Assembly (NCBI GenBank): GCA_003254885.1
Contig: QANT01004778.1
Span: 1 to 64,000 of the forward strand
Reading direction: 5' to 3'
Length of the DNA stretch: 64,000 nt
Source: Purshia tridentata
Taxonomy: Eukaryota > Streptophyta > Magnoliopsida > Rosales > Rosaceae
Position 1 is the stretch's first letter; every line of letters begins with the position of its first letter. A model generated the notes under the pieces. That model was not told the origin of the DNA and did no database searches. It was given only the letters and a program-made list of their open reading frames with translations. The position numbers and the translations under genes were made by a program. Below are positions 46,181 to 59,200 of this stretch, in pieces.

Positions 46181-48778
46181 TTTGTATATATTTTTATTGT
46201 TTGTTTTCCACGTATACCTTTTGGAGACTTGTAGATAAGTCGTTACAGTGTTGTTGGTGAAGACACTTGTTGCCTTCACAATTCACCCAAGTTCAAACCC
46301 CACGCAAGTTCAAACCCCACGGTAGTTATACTTTTTCTCTTTTTGAACTTTTCTTATGATGTTCATTAGTTAGGTGTGTAAAATTACGATATTGCCTTTG
46401 ATTTGGTTTAGAGTATAGAAATGGAGTTTAGGGTATATAAATGAGATTCATGATTTATAAATAGGGTTTAGGGTTTAGAATTAGGGTTAAATATGGAGCT
46501 TATGGCTTAGGGTCTAGGTCTTTATCCAAAACCTAAGAGGTAAACCCTAAACTGTTTTACTAAAATGTAATTTGCCCATAAAAGAAAAAGTACGGCATGT
46601 TAGTGTTTAACCGTCCCATTAACTGAGATTGTAACGGAGGTATGAAACTGACAAAAAATGAAAGTTGGGGTAGTGAATTGCAAGTTTTGAAAGTTGGGGC
46701 ATTGAGTTAAAAAAACATGTAAAGTTGAGGTATAAGATTGTAAGTTGCTTAGCTTAATTCTTTAGCTTAATTATATATTGAAAAAAAAAATTCACCTCCC
46801 AATCTCCTTAGCTTAATTCTTTATGGGAAATAAAGAAAATTTGAATTTTCGAGATATTACACGAACCTATGGTGGTGGTTTGTCAATCTTCCAAACTATA
46901 AATGACAAAAAAAACTAATCAGTCGCTCAGCATAGGTCTTGCTCGGGTGGTAGATTGGAACGGTCGAGTTATCGAGTTTTCAACAAAGTGATGACAAGAC
47001 GTGATGATGGTGGCTCGTGATGGGTGATTTGGGATCTGATAAGGTTGTGCCGTTGTGGAGTCGTGGTGAGAAAGAGAGATCTCAAATTGCAAATGGAGAG
47101 TGAGAAAAGGATTAAAGAGTGAGAAATAGAGAATCAAAGATATTTGAAATGAGGAATGAGACATAGGTCTTGAGAGATAAAGATTGAAGAAAGAAACAAA
47201 AGAGATTTTAAAGTGGATGAGAGCTAATTTGGTAATTATATTAGGATATACATCATATATCTATTGAAAAAGGATAATATAAATAATATAAAAATATATA
47301 TATTTAAGATGGACATGTCGATTTCATACGGGCAGGTTAGAACCACAATCTGTAATCGACCCGACTTTGTTTGATGTAGTAGTTCTCTTCTGCCTGCCTG
47401 TTAACTTTTTCTTCGTACTTGGGTCGAGCAGGTTAGGAGGCTTGTTGGTTTGAACATGTTTTATACCCACCCCTACTAGCACCTAAAAGTGTGAAACAAG
47501 TGGAAGATTATAAAATAATCAAAATTTTGTTCAAGCGTAGAGGGTTGGGTTTAGGCCCAACTTGCCAACCAGAATGACTGCTTGGGTTAGCGATGATTTG
47601 GGCCGTCACCGACTGTATATAAATGGGTCAACTCGATTAGGCGCATCATGGGTTGGTAGGTTAACAGGTTGGTGACGGTTTGGTCGAAAGTTTGTGGCAA
47701 CGCAGTGATGGTGGTGCCAATGGTGCGAAAGTTATGGGTTACTGGGTGGTGGCGATGGTGATGGTGATGGGTGGTGCCAATGTCGATCTCTGGACTTTGG
47801 TAGTGGCAATAGTGATGGGTTACTGGGTTACAATGATGATGATGGGCTGAGTGTCATCGTTGGATCGATGGTGGTGGTGGTGGTGGTGATGGAAGGATCT
47901 GAGGTTTGTGCCTTAGTGATGGTAATGGTAGTTTAAGTCAGGTCGGTTGGGCTGGTAATGGTTGGTGACGAGCCCAAGTCGATACCAGCCCATTAAATGT
48001 TAATCTAGCAGGTTGAGATAGTCGAGCTGGGCGGACTTGATGTGGCACTGAGATGGGCCAAACCGACCAGTTGAAGTATGGAGGATAGGCGAGGTGGTCG
48101 GGTCTGTGTGCCCACCCCTTCAGTGATCAATGTACAATAAAAATGCTTCCACAAAATAAAAAAATTCAGAATTACTGTAAAAAGGCTAAATGAAGAAATA
48201 TTTTATTAACTTTGTATTTTGGTTGAACATCTTTAATCTTTAATATTATAATTTCATGAGAAATATTTAGTATTACAAATTTTACCAAAAATAGGATTAC
48301 CCAAATTGCCTTTCCTTTAACACACAATCAAACATAATAAATGAAGACATAGTTATAAAATACAACTATTAAAATAAAATTTAAAAATTCACCCCACCAT
48401 CTTAAAATATAGAGAAAATAATGAGAAAATAATAAATTATAAAATTTAGAACAACATACAAAAAATAATAAAAATGCTAATGAACACGTGCGGAGCACGT
48501 GCCGGAGGCTAATTTTATTGACCTTAACAAGATGTCCCTGTTTGGATTAAAAACAAAAACAAAAACAAAAAACAACAAGATGTCCTTATCTTCCCTATCT
48601 CTCTTCAAAACAAAATATATATAAAATGCCCCTAATAAAAAATTGGAGGGATGTTTAGCGGAAAAAGGACGGTGCAATTGAGCAATAAGCATTGTTGGTC
48701 AGTAGTACACATAAAAAATAAACCTCTATTGTTTAGTAGGATTTGTGAATTGGAAGAGGAAAAACCCGATCGTGGTGG
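46181..48778. other. Divergent spacer between the RING-H2 and SnRK1 beta genes, repeat-rich
   Basis: It contains a tRNA-like B-box phrase (CAAGTTCAAACCCCAC, duplicated near 46290 and 46307), AGGGTTTAGGGTTTAG-like blocks (46385-46545), and a long GGT/GAT-rich stretch (47580-48000) made of GATGGTGATGG-like repeats. Sequences ending CCCACCCCTACTA (near 47477) and CCCACCCCTTCAG (near 48121) resemble hAT-type ends (AGGGGTGGG read on the minus strand), so degraded hAT copies are likely, but their other ends were not found. Confidence 0.4.
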
Positions 48779-51700
48779 ATGGGAAATGCTAACGGCAGAG
48801 AGGAGGTGGAGGGAGGAGATGGCAGATCCAACGGTGATGTAGGGATGCGGGGACGCGTGGCTTCTTCGGAATCCATGGCCAACAATACCCCTCCTGGGAG
48901 CCCCGGTCGCTCTCCATCCCCTAACTTGTTCGCTCCCCAGGTTTTCCTTTTTAACTATGTCATTGATATGTGATCATCATGTTTTGGGTTGTTTTGACTT
49001 TCTTTCTTGCCTTCTACCTTTCTAATTTGGTTGGAATAACATGGCCTGAAAGTCATACTACGCTTTTTGGAATAACATGGTTGGGTTTGACCTCTTTTTT
49101 ATATACAAAATTGCATACTAAAACATAGTTCAAAATCTTTGAACCATACCTTGTAACCTTTTTGGGAAAGCGTAGGAAGGGTTGTTAACATATGTTGTGA
49201 CTAATTATAAACTTTAGAAAGATCTTTTCATATGGGAAAAGCAATTATTGACAACTTTGATTTGGGAAAGCATTGATTGAAAAGTTTAATCTGGGTAAGT
49301 CAAAGAAAGCTAGGAAAAAAAAGGATCTTAGTTATATTAGAGGGAGGGAAAATTTAGTAGAAGCTGAAGGAAAAGAGGGATCTTAAGGGAAAGAGAAGCT
49401 GATGAAGATGATATGATAAAAATCAGAAAGTAGGATTCAAATTCACACAGAAGGAATAATTTTATGAGGCAGATTGTGATTGATGGGCTGCTTCAAATCA
49501 GAAAGTAGGATTCAAATTCAACAAGCTGGTGGCAGTTGATGGTAGCATTGTAGGAGTCTTCTGGAATTTCTGATAATGAAAGGTTGGCTGGAAAGCTCTT
49601 TGATGAGAAGAGGTGGTTAAGGGGATGGATAGAGATAAGGCAACGGGCCCAAATTTGCCATGGCTTTCTGCAATTTCCAAGATTACAAATGTTGGTGTGG
49701 ATGGAAATTTTGGTTGTCCGGACTCATGAAAATATCAGTGAAAATAGCAGTAAAAATTAAAGAAACAACAGAAATTTGCTTAAAAAGGATCAGAACTTTG
49801 AATGAAACTTACCAATCAATAATACATCAGTATTATCATGTACACATAATAAAATAGTATATCTAATGACAAATATATGACATGCAGAGTATAAAAAAAA
49901 ATATATTATCACTGATACATGATCTTGAGAGAGTTGCGGCAGGGGACCTGTGTTCTCCTTTAGATTTATGGAGGTCTTAAGTAGATTTATTGACTAGAGG
50001 CCTAGTTTCAGGGTTATTGAAGGGTGTGCAGGAGAAACAGTTGTCATCTTCTATTACATTGCTAAATGGCCTGGGAGTTATGGGGCTATATATGCTGTCC
50101 TTGATACGGTATATTGTGTCAAAAAACCAAAAAAAATGTGTTTGGAGGGAAATCTCTTTGGGTATTGGTCATATTGGATGGATTGCTATAGTTGAAGCTC
50201 TGATGGGGAGGAGATTCGGCCATGGAGTTGAAGGCACTCTGATTTTGAGATGGTTGTTTGAATGAACTCCAGGGGTTCTATTCCTTCCTTTCTAGCTTCA
50301 TTAGAGTTTGTTTTATTTATATTTTTATATTTTTTTTAATTATTATGTTTTAAGTTCTTCATCCATATATACAGCTGGTGTACATGAGTAATGCCCTCGT
50401 TTCATTTTTCAAAAAAATCTTCACCTATGAAATAAAAAAAGGGATAAATTTTGGATTCCATTCATCAGATTGATTCTTTTTTTTTTTTTTTTTCATGCAT
50501 CTGTGAATGTATACGGTGACGAAAATTGTCATTACTTCTGAATGTAAAAATTCACAGTTTAACCAGCCTACTGGTAATTAATGAATATTGAGTAGTCCAT
50601 GGCAGTGCATACCTGAAAATTGTCATTCCTAATTAAGGTAAATTTATTAAATTAAAGGGACTAGTAGCTGTAGTACGGTTATCCCCGCAGACACCTGTCC
50701 ATTTTTGCATGTTCTGGAGAATCTGTGATGCATTGATAGTTTTATTCACACTGAAAATTAGGAGTTGCTAATGCTATTGATAAATTTGAATATGACCTTG
50801 AAAATAATAATATGGGGTTTACATCCCCTGATATTGGCTTTCCAGATGATGGATTGGCTGCTTTCTGTCCAATTGACAGGTTCCTGTAGCTCCTCTTCAA
50901 AGGGGTGAGGGCCCTCCCTTTTTTCCTCAAATGTGGAAGAATGAAATTCAAGGAGTTGATCAGCCTTCTGAGCCAGGAATTCCCACCATGATTACATGGA
51001 ATTATGGTGGTAACAATGTGGCTGTGGAGGGATCTTGGGACGATTGGAAATCTAGGTACGGTATTAGTCACTTTGGATAGGAAAGTTTATCTTATCAGGT
51101 GAAAATTGTGAACTGAAATTAATTATTGCTTGAAAATCCAATAAATGGTCGACATATGCTACATGTAGTTATCTCTACCTGCAGGAAATCATTACAGAGA
51201 TGTGGTAAGGATCATTCGATTCTTTTGGTCCTGCCGTCAGGTATATACCATTACAAGTTGATTGTTGATGGTGAATGGAGATATATCCCTGATCATCCTT
51301 TCGTAGCAGATGAAATGGGCCATCTTTGTAATCTTCTTGATGTTCATGTACGCATCTTATTCTTTGGATTTGTGTCTGCTTCATTTTGGTTTTGTTTTGT
51401 TTACATTGTAGAGATACTTGGTGTACAATGAAAGATCATAATGTGGTGTCACATAGTAGATGTATAGCAGATAGGAAGAACAGTGAGAGGGAAGTCATGC
51501 AGTCATATGAAAACCCAAAAATCCGGATCCCTAAAGTGGAAATGATAGTTGCACACACATGCACAAATGCAAAACACCAATGAGTTTGTGAGATCATGTA
51601 TGCAACTTTATACTAATCCCTTAAAACGTGCCATTAAAGAAAGATTTAGATCACCAGTCACATACTCGTGATCACCCATGTGCAGATGCTTGGGTGAGCT

Positions 51701-52083
51701 GCATTTTTCCATGCGCCCTTTCTGTTTATGATTTTCTAATTCTCTGTCAACTATTCTGGTTTTAACAGGACTATGTGCCAGAAAACTTAGACAGTGTGGC
51801 TGAGTTTGAGGCTCCAGCATCCCCTGACTCTAGCTACGATCAAGCATTTCCAGCTGAGGAAGATCTTACAAAGGAACCGGTGGTTGTTCCACCCCATTTA
51901 CAACTAGGTGTTCTTGGTGTGGAGAATTCAAATGAAGCTTCTTCAAAACCTCGACATGTTGTACTTAACCACCTTTTCATCGAGAAAGGATGGGCCTCCC
52001 AATCTATGGTTGCCTTGGGACTAACTCATAGGTTTCAGTCTAAATATGTGACTGTGGTCCTCTATAAACCACTTAGAAGATAA
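48779..52083 (+). CDS. KINB: SNF1-related protein kinase (SnRK1) regulatory beta subunit
   Basis: Four exons (48779-48940, 50880-51055, 51185-51347, 51769-52083) join to 271 residues. MGNANGREE is a standard N-myristoylation site, as in AKINbeta1/2, and points to membrane association. Residues about 92-170 are the AMPK-type glycogen/starch-binding CBM48 fold (ITWNYGGNNVAVEGSWDDW, LVLPSGIYHYKLIVDGEWRY, NLLDVHDYVPEN). Residues about 200-271 are the AMPKBI/ASC domain that binds the alpha and gamma subunits (KEPVVVPPHLQ, VVLNHLFIEKG, VALGLTHRF, YVTVVLYKPLRR). The protein scaffolds the SnRK1 energy-sensing kinase. Intron 1 is long (1939 bp) and separates the myristoylated head from the domains. 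It contains the repeated phrase AATCAGAAAGTAGGATTCAA (about 49422 and 49497). No damage was seen. Confidence 0.95.
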
Positions 52084-53296
52084 ATCTTCACGCTTTCTTG
52101 GTTAACTCTGTAAAGAAAACTTGTTTGATATATTTTCGCACTTGTTTTGTGAAGGTATAGTTGTTTATAGAATTGATTAGCTCATGTTGATGTTTGTTAT
52201 ATCATACTGCAACATTTGTTTAATTTGGAAGTGTTTTTGCTTGGTGGAATGTTTTCCTTCCCACAAATTATGGGAAAAAATAATTTATGGGTCTTATCTG
52301 CACACTCTTCATATTCGTAATTGAGGATCTACATTCCCTTATCCCTCATGCATCGAGCCCCTGGCATAGGCCAAGCAAACTAATACACTCTTTTATACAT
52401 TCTAACGACGCCCACAATCGCAGAAATGGGGAAATCATTCATAGCGAAACTCCATCGTTCCATTACACGTCACCCAACAAAAGTTTTTTAACTCCCCAAA
52501 GAAAAAAAAAAATTTATTTTATCCTTCTTGAAGCTCCAAAACTTTACAATTTAAGGTCACGTAGCTTGAATGTTCAGCCTTTTTCTTTTCTTTTTTTTAA
52601 TTTTTTATAAAGGTAATTTGTCATTTATCTCTTGTCCCTCTCCTAGACCAAACAAAATTTGCAAGTTTTGAAGATAAACAACAAAAGTCATGACACTATG
52701 CCTTGGCATATATTTGGATTAATCTTCAAAGCCAACACAGTTGAGACTTGAAATGAGACCAACCTCCCTCCCTCTTTGTTTCAGCTAAAGCCTATACGAA
52801 AGTTCTATTTTATCTCAACGTGGACTGCTTATTGCACATTGCACGCACACCATATAAGTGAGAATGAAATGTTGGGCCACTAATAGCAAAAGATATTGTA
52901 TGCACTTAAAATCCGTTTGGGGCCAAAAAATCCAACAATTTCCCCTGGACTTTTTTTATGGGAAGGCAACATGTCATTAAGACTTAGTAATTAGATGAAT
53001 GAAGATTAGTTCAATTTAGGTCAATTACATTTAAGATGAAAAACAAACACCACCTAAGTTGTGTATGATGTAATATTTGAGAAGACCGAACACCATTTAA
53101 GGCAGCTGGGACAGTACAATACATCAACGCACCACATGTGGTATTCCCAACACAAATCAATCTTGATCGTTCAATGCAAAATTGTAAGACACTGAAGATA
53201 TAGTAGTGTGTCATTTACAGAGGGCCGGAGCCAATTCTCCATAAGCTGCTAATGTGGAGGTAGTTGTAAAATAAAACCTCAACAAGCCATCTTGTA
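52084..53296. other. Convergent spacer between the SnRK1 beta and oligoribonuclease genes
   Basis: It holds the 3' UTRs of both genes at its edges. Nothing else is recognisable apart from A/T runs. Confidence 0.5.
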
Positions 53297-56200
53297 TCAC
53301 TTTCTACTTTCTTTGAAAATATTCGCCTTGTAATATTTGAGTTCCATAATGCTTTCTCTGATATCATCCAAGGCTCTGTGTTTACTTTCTTTAGAGGGGG
53401 CTTTCTTATTATCTGAAAAGCAATGGCAAGACAATGAAGCAACTAGTTACTACTTGTACAAAGTATTGGGCAAACACTCATGGAAAATATACAGAGCACC
53501 AAGAGAAAAGCCCAAATAAAAGTTCTGGGAAACCACATAACCAAGACTGAAGCATAACCAGCTAGCGTGACAAAGCGGGGAAAAATAAAAGATGGTCTCG
53601 CGTGCAAATAGAAGATGATTAAAACTTTGCATTGCTCGTCAACTTTTTTAGTACTACTCCACACATCCCAAAGGGGACAGCATGGGTGGGTTGTCTAAAT
53701 TTTCCTACAGGCAGGCCTGGGTTCAAGCAAACCAGGTAAGTGTCCTGCAACTTAGCCTAGAAAAAAATTGCACTTATTATTTCTTAACCACCATATTCCT
53801 CATCATTGTTAAGCACCTTTGTCACCAATGGTCTTCATATACGAACATAATTTCTATTAGCCAAGTGAAAATTGGTTTAAGTTACAAGACTAAACTTCAT
53901 TGTAGTAAAAGCAAGGTCAAGCCATCCAGCATTCTCAGTCAGATGGCTTAAAAGTGGTCATAGTTACTACGTAGCATACAAACATTTTAACTCATCAAGT
54001 ATGAAGTTTCAAGCATTGATACACTGGAAGAACCTATTAAAATGATTAAGGAACTAAGGCACAACCAATAAATCTAATTCAAAGAATTTACTTGCCTTCT
54101 AAATAGTGCAGGAAAATTAGTGAATGTACCAGGTACTGGAAGAAATTTTACCTCCAGGATACCAGCGAATGCATAGAGCTTTAACACTGCTAACATCCAC
54201 TACTACATGGGAGAAAAGGCTAGCCAAATCTGGCATGTATTTCTGCCAGAAAAAAGAAAGCCGGTTAGGTTAGATTTAAATAAAGAGTACTGTAACAAAA
54301 TGAGGAAAACATGGGTGACCAAGGGAATAGCGAAACCTTATCTTTCAGAATAGATACAAGTTCAACTCTAAGAAAAAAAAACTCAATAAATAAAATTGAA
54401 GAAATTACAAAGAAAATGTATGGGAAGTGCAACAACTAATAAAAAAACATACAATACAATGAGAACAACACCGCAATCAAGAAGAATTACATAAAAGCAA
54501 TGTTTTAAAAATTGCTATGACACAAGCTAAAATCCAATCCAATCCCAAATTAAATCCAGTTCCTCCCTCCTTTTCCTCGAAAAACCTCTAGTTTGGTTCC
54601 AGCCAAACCAGCAGGTCTCGAAAGAGTAATCGCCTTCTGGGTAGCCCTCCTAACAACATACAACAAAAACCAGCTCCTAGGGCACACCCACCAGTCCAAA
54701 CACCTCCAACATGCAAGTCCAGATCTGCCTAGTGAACCAGCAATATAAGACTATGTAGTCGACATTCTCGCTTCCTTTTTCACACCACACACACCAATGT
54801 GGAGATAAGCATACATAAGGCCTTCTTCTCTAGAACATATCAGGTATTTAATTTCCCATGAACCACCAAGTGAAAATTTGCACCTTAGTTGGAACACTAC
54901 CGCTAGATCTACCATTAATGAGAACTGAAACGTTTGTTGAGCTCAAACACCCACTCATCTACCACATACTCCCAAAGCCTTTCTTAGCCAAGACAAAGTC
55001 GAGAAATCCCCAATCAACATGACCATAAGCTTTCTGAAAATCAACTTTAAAAACTACACCCTCTTTACGCTTGGCTCTATGCTCCTCCACTACCTCATTA
55101 GCAACTTAAACCAAATCAAAAATCTGTCTAACATGAGCGAAGGCTCCTTGAGAATTTGAGACAGTGTCACACGAAGCCTCCTGCGATCTCAAAGATAAAA
55201 ATTAAGCAAGAATCTTGCAGAGGATAGTAACCAAATTAATGGGTCTAGAGTTTCTAATTCTCAAGGAGTGGAGCTTTTTAGGAATATTTCACCATTCAAC
55301 AATAAACAATCAGATAAGGGTCTATTTGAATTGAATGAACCTAGATGAATTTTAAAACGAAAATAACTACAAAAACACTAGATATAATGTATTTGAAATA
55401 ACTAGATACAATCAAGTATTTTAAATCTATGTATTTCTTCCTTTTGCCCCTAATACAATTAATAAAGATTCATGTATTGTTATACTCCAATCAAGAAACT
55501 AAATAACTATTACGAGTTCTTCATAGAAAGAGGCAAGAGGTGTAAAGTTGAACACCACAATATACCATTTCTAACATGCACCACTAGAAAACAAAAAGCA
55601 TATATCATTTGTTCCAGTATGGATCAATTCACATTTATTATTTGAATAATAAGCTATATTTGAAGTAATAGCATTCCTGGCGGGTACTTTGTAATTAGCC
55701 CTTTTTTAACAATTAAGCTAAGCATAAATAAAATCTAGGAGAAGTCATTCATGTTACCTTTAAAAATACAAAATCCACATAAACTGAATTTCCTGCTAAT
55801 AGAGGTGTATACGTTCCAATTTTTTTCTTTACAAATTCTATGACCTGCAGAATTCAAACATATATTTATTTACATACATATAAAGAAAAATAAAATTCAT
55901 GCAACTGTGATATCATAATAAGAGGAATTATCCTATCCAGATATCAGGATTTAGTTAAAAATGGTCATGTAATGTAAGTGCTATATGCAACATTCAACGG
56001 CTGATTCATTATTTCCTATGCAATTTATTGTCCATTGCAAATCATTTTGATATGGTTATGAGGGGTCATGGATTTAGATAAAGTCAATCTAATCAATGGC
56101 TTTGATTTTTTATGTCGATGACATAGTCTTTATAGGTAATGATAAGGAGGGAAAAAAAACAAAAAAACATCAGAATCATTTGGTGACGAAATTTAGAAGA

Positions 56201-59200
56201 ACCTAGGAGCATGCAGGAACTTTTTGGGAATTGAGTTGCAAGTTCAAGGCAAAGTATTTTTATGTCTCAATGGAAGTATGCTCTTGACTTATTGACTGAA
56301 ACCAGTTGCTAGCTTGAAAACCCATTGACACACCCATTGAGCAGAATCAAAGACTGAGGAATGATGTTGATCAGGTTTCAACTAATAAGGACAGATACCA
56401 GGGACTGGTAGGGAGAATGATTTACTCGTCTCATTCACATCCTGATATAGCTTATGTTGTAAGTGTGGTGAGTCAATTTATACATGCACCTAAAAGCTCA
56501 TATGGAGTACACCAAATTCTCAACTATTTAAAATGTGCACCTAGTATAAGTTTAGTGTTCTCTAATCATGGTCATCTATAGGTTGACCTAGTAAACGTGG
56601 TGAGTCAATTTATGCATGCACCTAGTAAAGCTCACATGGAGGTTGTACACCTATTCTCAGATATTTAAAATCTGCACCTGGTATAATTTTATTGTTCTCT
56701 AATCATGGAATCTAGAGCTTGAGGTATATATATAGATGTTGCTGATAGGGCTGGGTCTATAATGTTTCAAAGATCTTCTGCATATCGTACATTTGTAGGA
56801 AGGACCAAAGTGCTGAGCAGATTAGGGCCCATGGCACATGATATTTGTGAGGTGTTGTGGTAGAAGACCTTGATGAAAGAATTGGGTTTCAGTTCTGTAG
56901 AACCAATTGATCTACACCGTAACATGGTTGCCACCAGTATTGCACACAATCCAGCTCAACACGATAGTATAAAAATGTTGTAGTGGATAGACACTTTATC
57001 AAGGAGAATTGAAAGAAGGGATAATTAATACTCTGTTAGTAAAGAACGAGGATTAATTGGCAGATATCTTAAAAAAGACAGTATTAAGTAGCATTTTTCA
57101 TTCCTCACTTGACAAGTTGGGCATCTGAGACATCTATATTCCAACTTGAGGGGGAGTGTTGGCATAATTACCTTAATTGTAGAGTCGACTAGAGTAGATT
57201 GTGGCTTAAAATATAATTAAGGAAGTAATTAGGCTATTGATTGTAATTGACTACTTACCATTTTTTTCACCTCTTTGTATGGTATTTATAACTCCATTAA
57301 CTGGAGAAGAATACATATTGAATTAAACCTATTGTCTCTACTTTCAGCAGTGCTTTGGTCTGGCTTTTCTTGCTCTTTTATGCTAATTGTTCCTCAAGTT
57401 AACTGGGTGGTTTTTTGTGATTTTATGATCTTGAGATTATGTTTTAACTTTTAAGTAGATTGAAGTTGCTTCAATTGTGGACTGCTCGTCCACGTACTTT
57501 CCCCTTTTTAAAATTTATTTGCTATGTTTCCTGTCAAATAAATAAATAATAAATGACAATAAAGGGTGCAAAGACCATTAACTATAACACGGCCACATGG
57601 TTAATATGTTTAAAAGATAAGTTTAAAAAAAGTGACTAGAAAGATTACTGCTGAAGTGCTGAACCAAATTCTTACACACCTGCTTCTCAGCTTCTCTTTC
57701 ACTAATTGTACTTTGGAGCACTTTACTTGTCAACCCTATATTCATTAAAACTTGTTAGTCATGAAACCCCACATCATATGCTATAAGGATAATACATTGA
57801 TGTGTATTATATGATACATGGAAATTAATAGAGCATATGGGCATGCCTTTGTTACTAAGAGGTACAATGTTGGATGACAATTTATACCACCCTGCTTACC
57901 ACTAGCTGCATGATGACTTTGACACCACTCTCCCATATTCTCTAAACACTCCTTAGGTTGATGGATAACTAAATCAGGGCCCTGAAAGAGAAAATGAAAA
58001 GATGAAGACAAAAAAGAAAGATTGGAAATCACGTGCCAGTACTAGTTAGTCAATCAAGATGCATAGTGAAATTGAGCACATATGATAACAGAACAAGTGA
58101 ACAAACGTATATAAAAAGGGTCAAGGATGACATCTCATTATATTTCCTATAAATAAACTTCCTTGACTTGGTACGAAATCATGTTCTTGTTCTGTTTACC
58201 TTCAAAATTACCACATGCTGAAAGAAAAAAGAAAAAAAAATGTAACCCAGAAACAAAAATTTGTGTCTGACAGCAGAGGAGCATCATAAAAAATAAATCA
58301 AAGTCAAATCCATCTATTCAGTAGACCATTGCAGAGATATTCCCTCACTTTTGGGACTTTTACACTGATGATAAATGCAAATGAAATCGAAGAGTCAGGA
58401 TGATTCAATAACAGTTAGAGAAAACACTAAAAAAGCTGAAGAGACGTGCTCCCTTGGATAAGTTAAGCATCGAGCCATTGAGCGACTACAACCCAGTTCT
58501 AGTCTCTTAAGAAGATGATGGAAAAATAAAGAAGCCGTGGAAGGGTTCCTTCATTGTTAAGCTATTAGTGAATATCTCTCCTATGGCTTCTTTTAGGACT
58601 GTTCAAAACTCAAACATGTACAAGAAAACAAACTAAATCGAACCAATCTGGGAGAATAAATAAAGTAAAGCAATATGGCTTTAGCTTAATTTAGTTAGAA
58701 ATCTAATAAATAAGCAAAGCCAGGTGAGTGCCTACCATAAGTTATGCAGTAACCTGCCATAAGATATCATGAGTCACAAAAACCCGTCAAAATAAGAAAA
58801 ACAAAAAAAAAGTCGAAACCGTTGACAGATCTTCTGAAAGTTTCCCTCAATAAAAAACAGAACCTTCCAATAACTGCAAAAGCAGAGAATTAATTGATTG
58901 ACTGACTGACTGACTGACTCTTGAGCACACAGATTGTATCTAAAACGGTAATTTCCTCGAGCACTATTTTCAAAATGATTTTCAGAATAGAGAACCAAAA
59001 ACTAAGAAAATGATGAATTAGAGAACATATATGCAGCATAAATCAACTGTGTATAAACATTCTACTGTGAAAATTTAGGTCCTTTTATGCATAGAGTTGG
59101 ACTTTTAAAACTGCTTCTTTCACAAAACCTAGGAAGCTGTCCCCATACATGATGTCCTACTTACAGGTTTTACATGTCAATACAAGAATTCACTATAGCA

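Noticed and set aside
46235-46325. Possible SINE or tRNA-like fragment
   Set aside because: Only the B-box-like phrase is convincing (and duplicated). No A-box at the right distance and no cloverleaf.
49920-50400. Suspected LINE tail in intron 1 of the SnRK1 beta gene
   Set aside because: The 3' end has a T-rich look, but the open frame at 49990-50265 shows no reverse-transcriptase or zf-RVT phrases.
53680-53760. Possible SINE fragment with GGTTCAAGC phrase in an oligoribonuclease intron
   Set aside because: Too short and degenerate to support a call.
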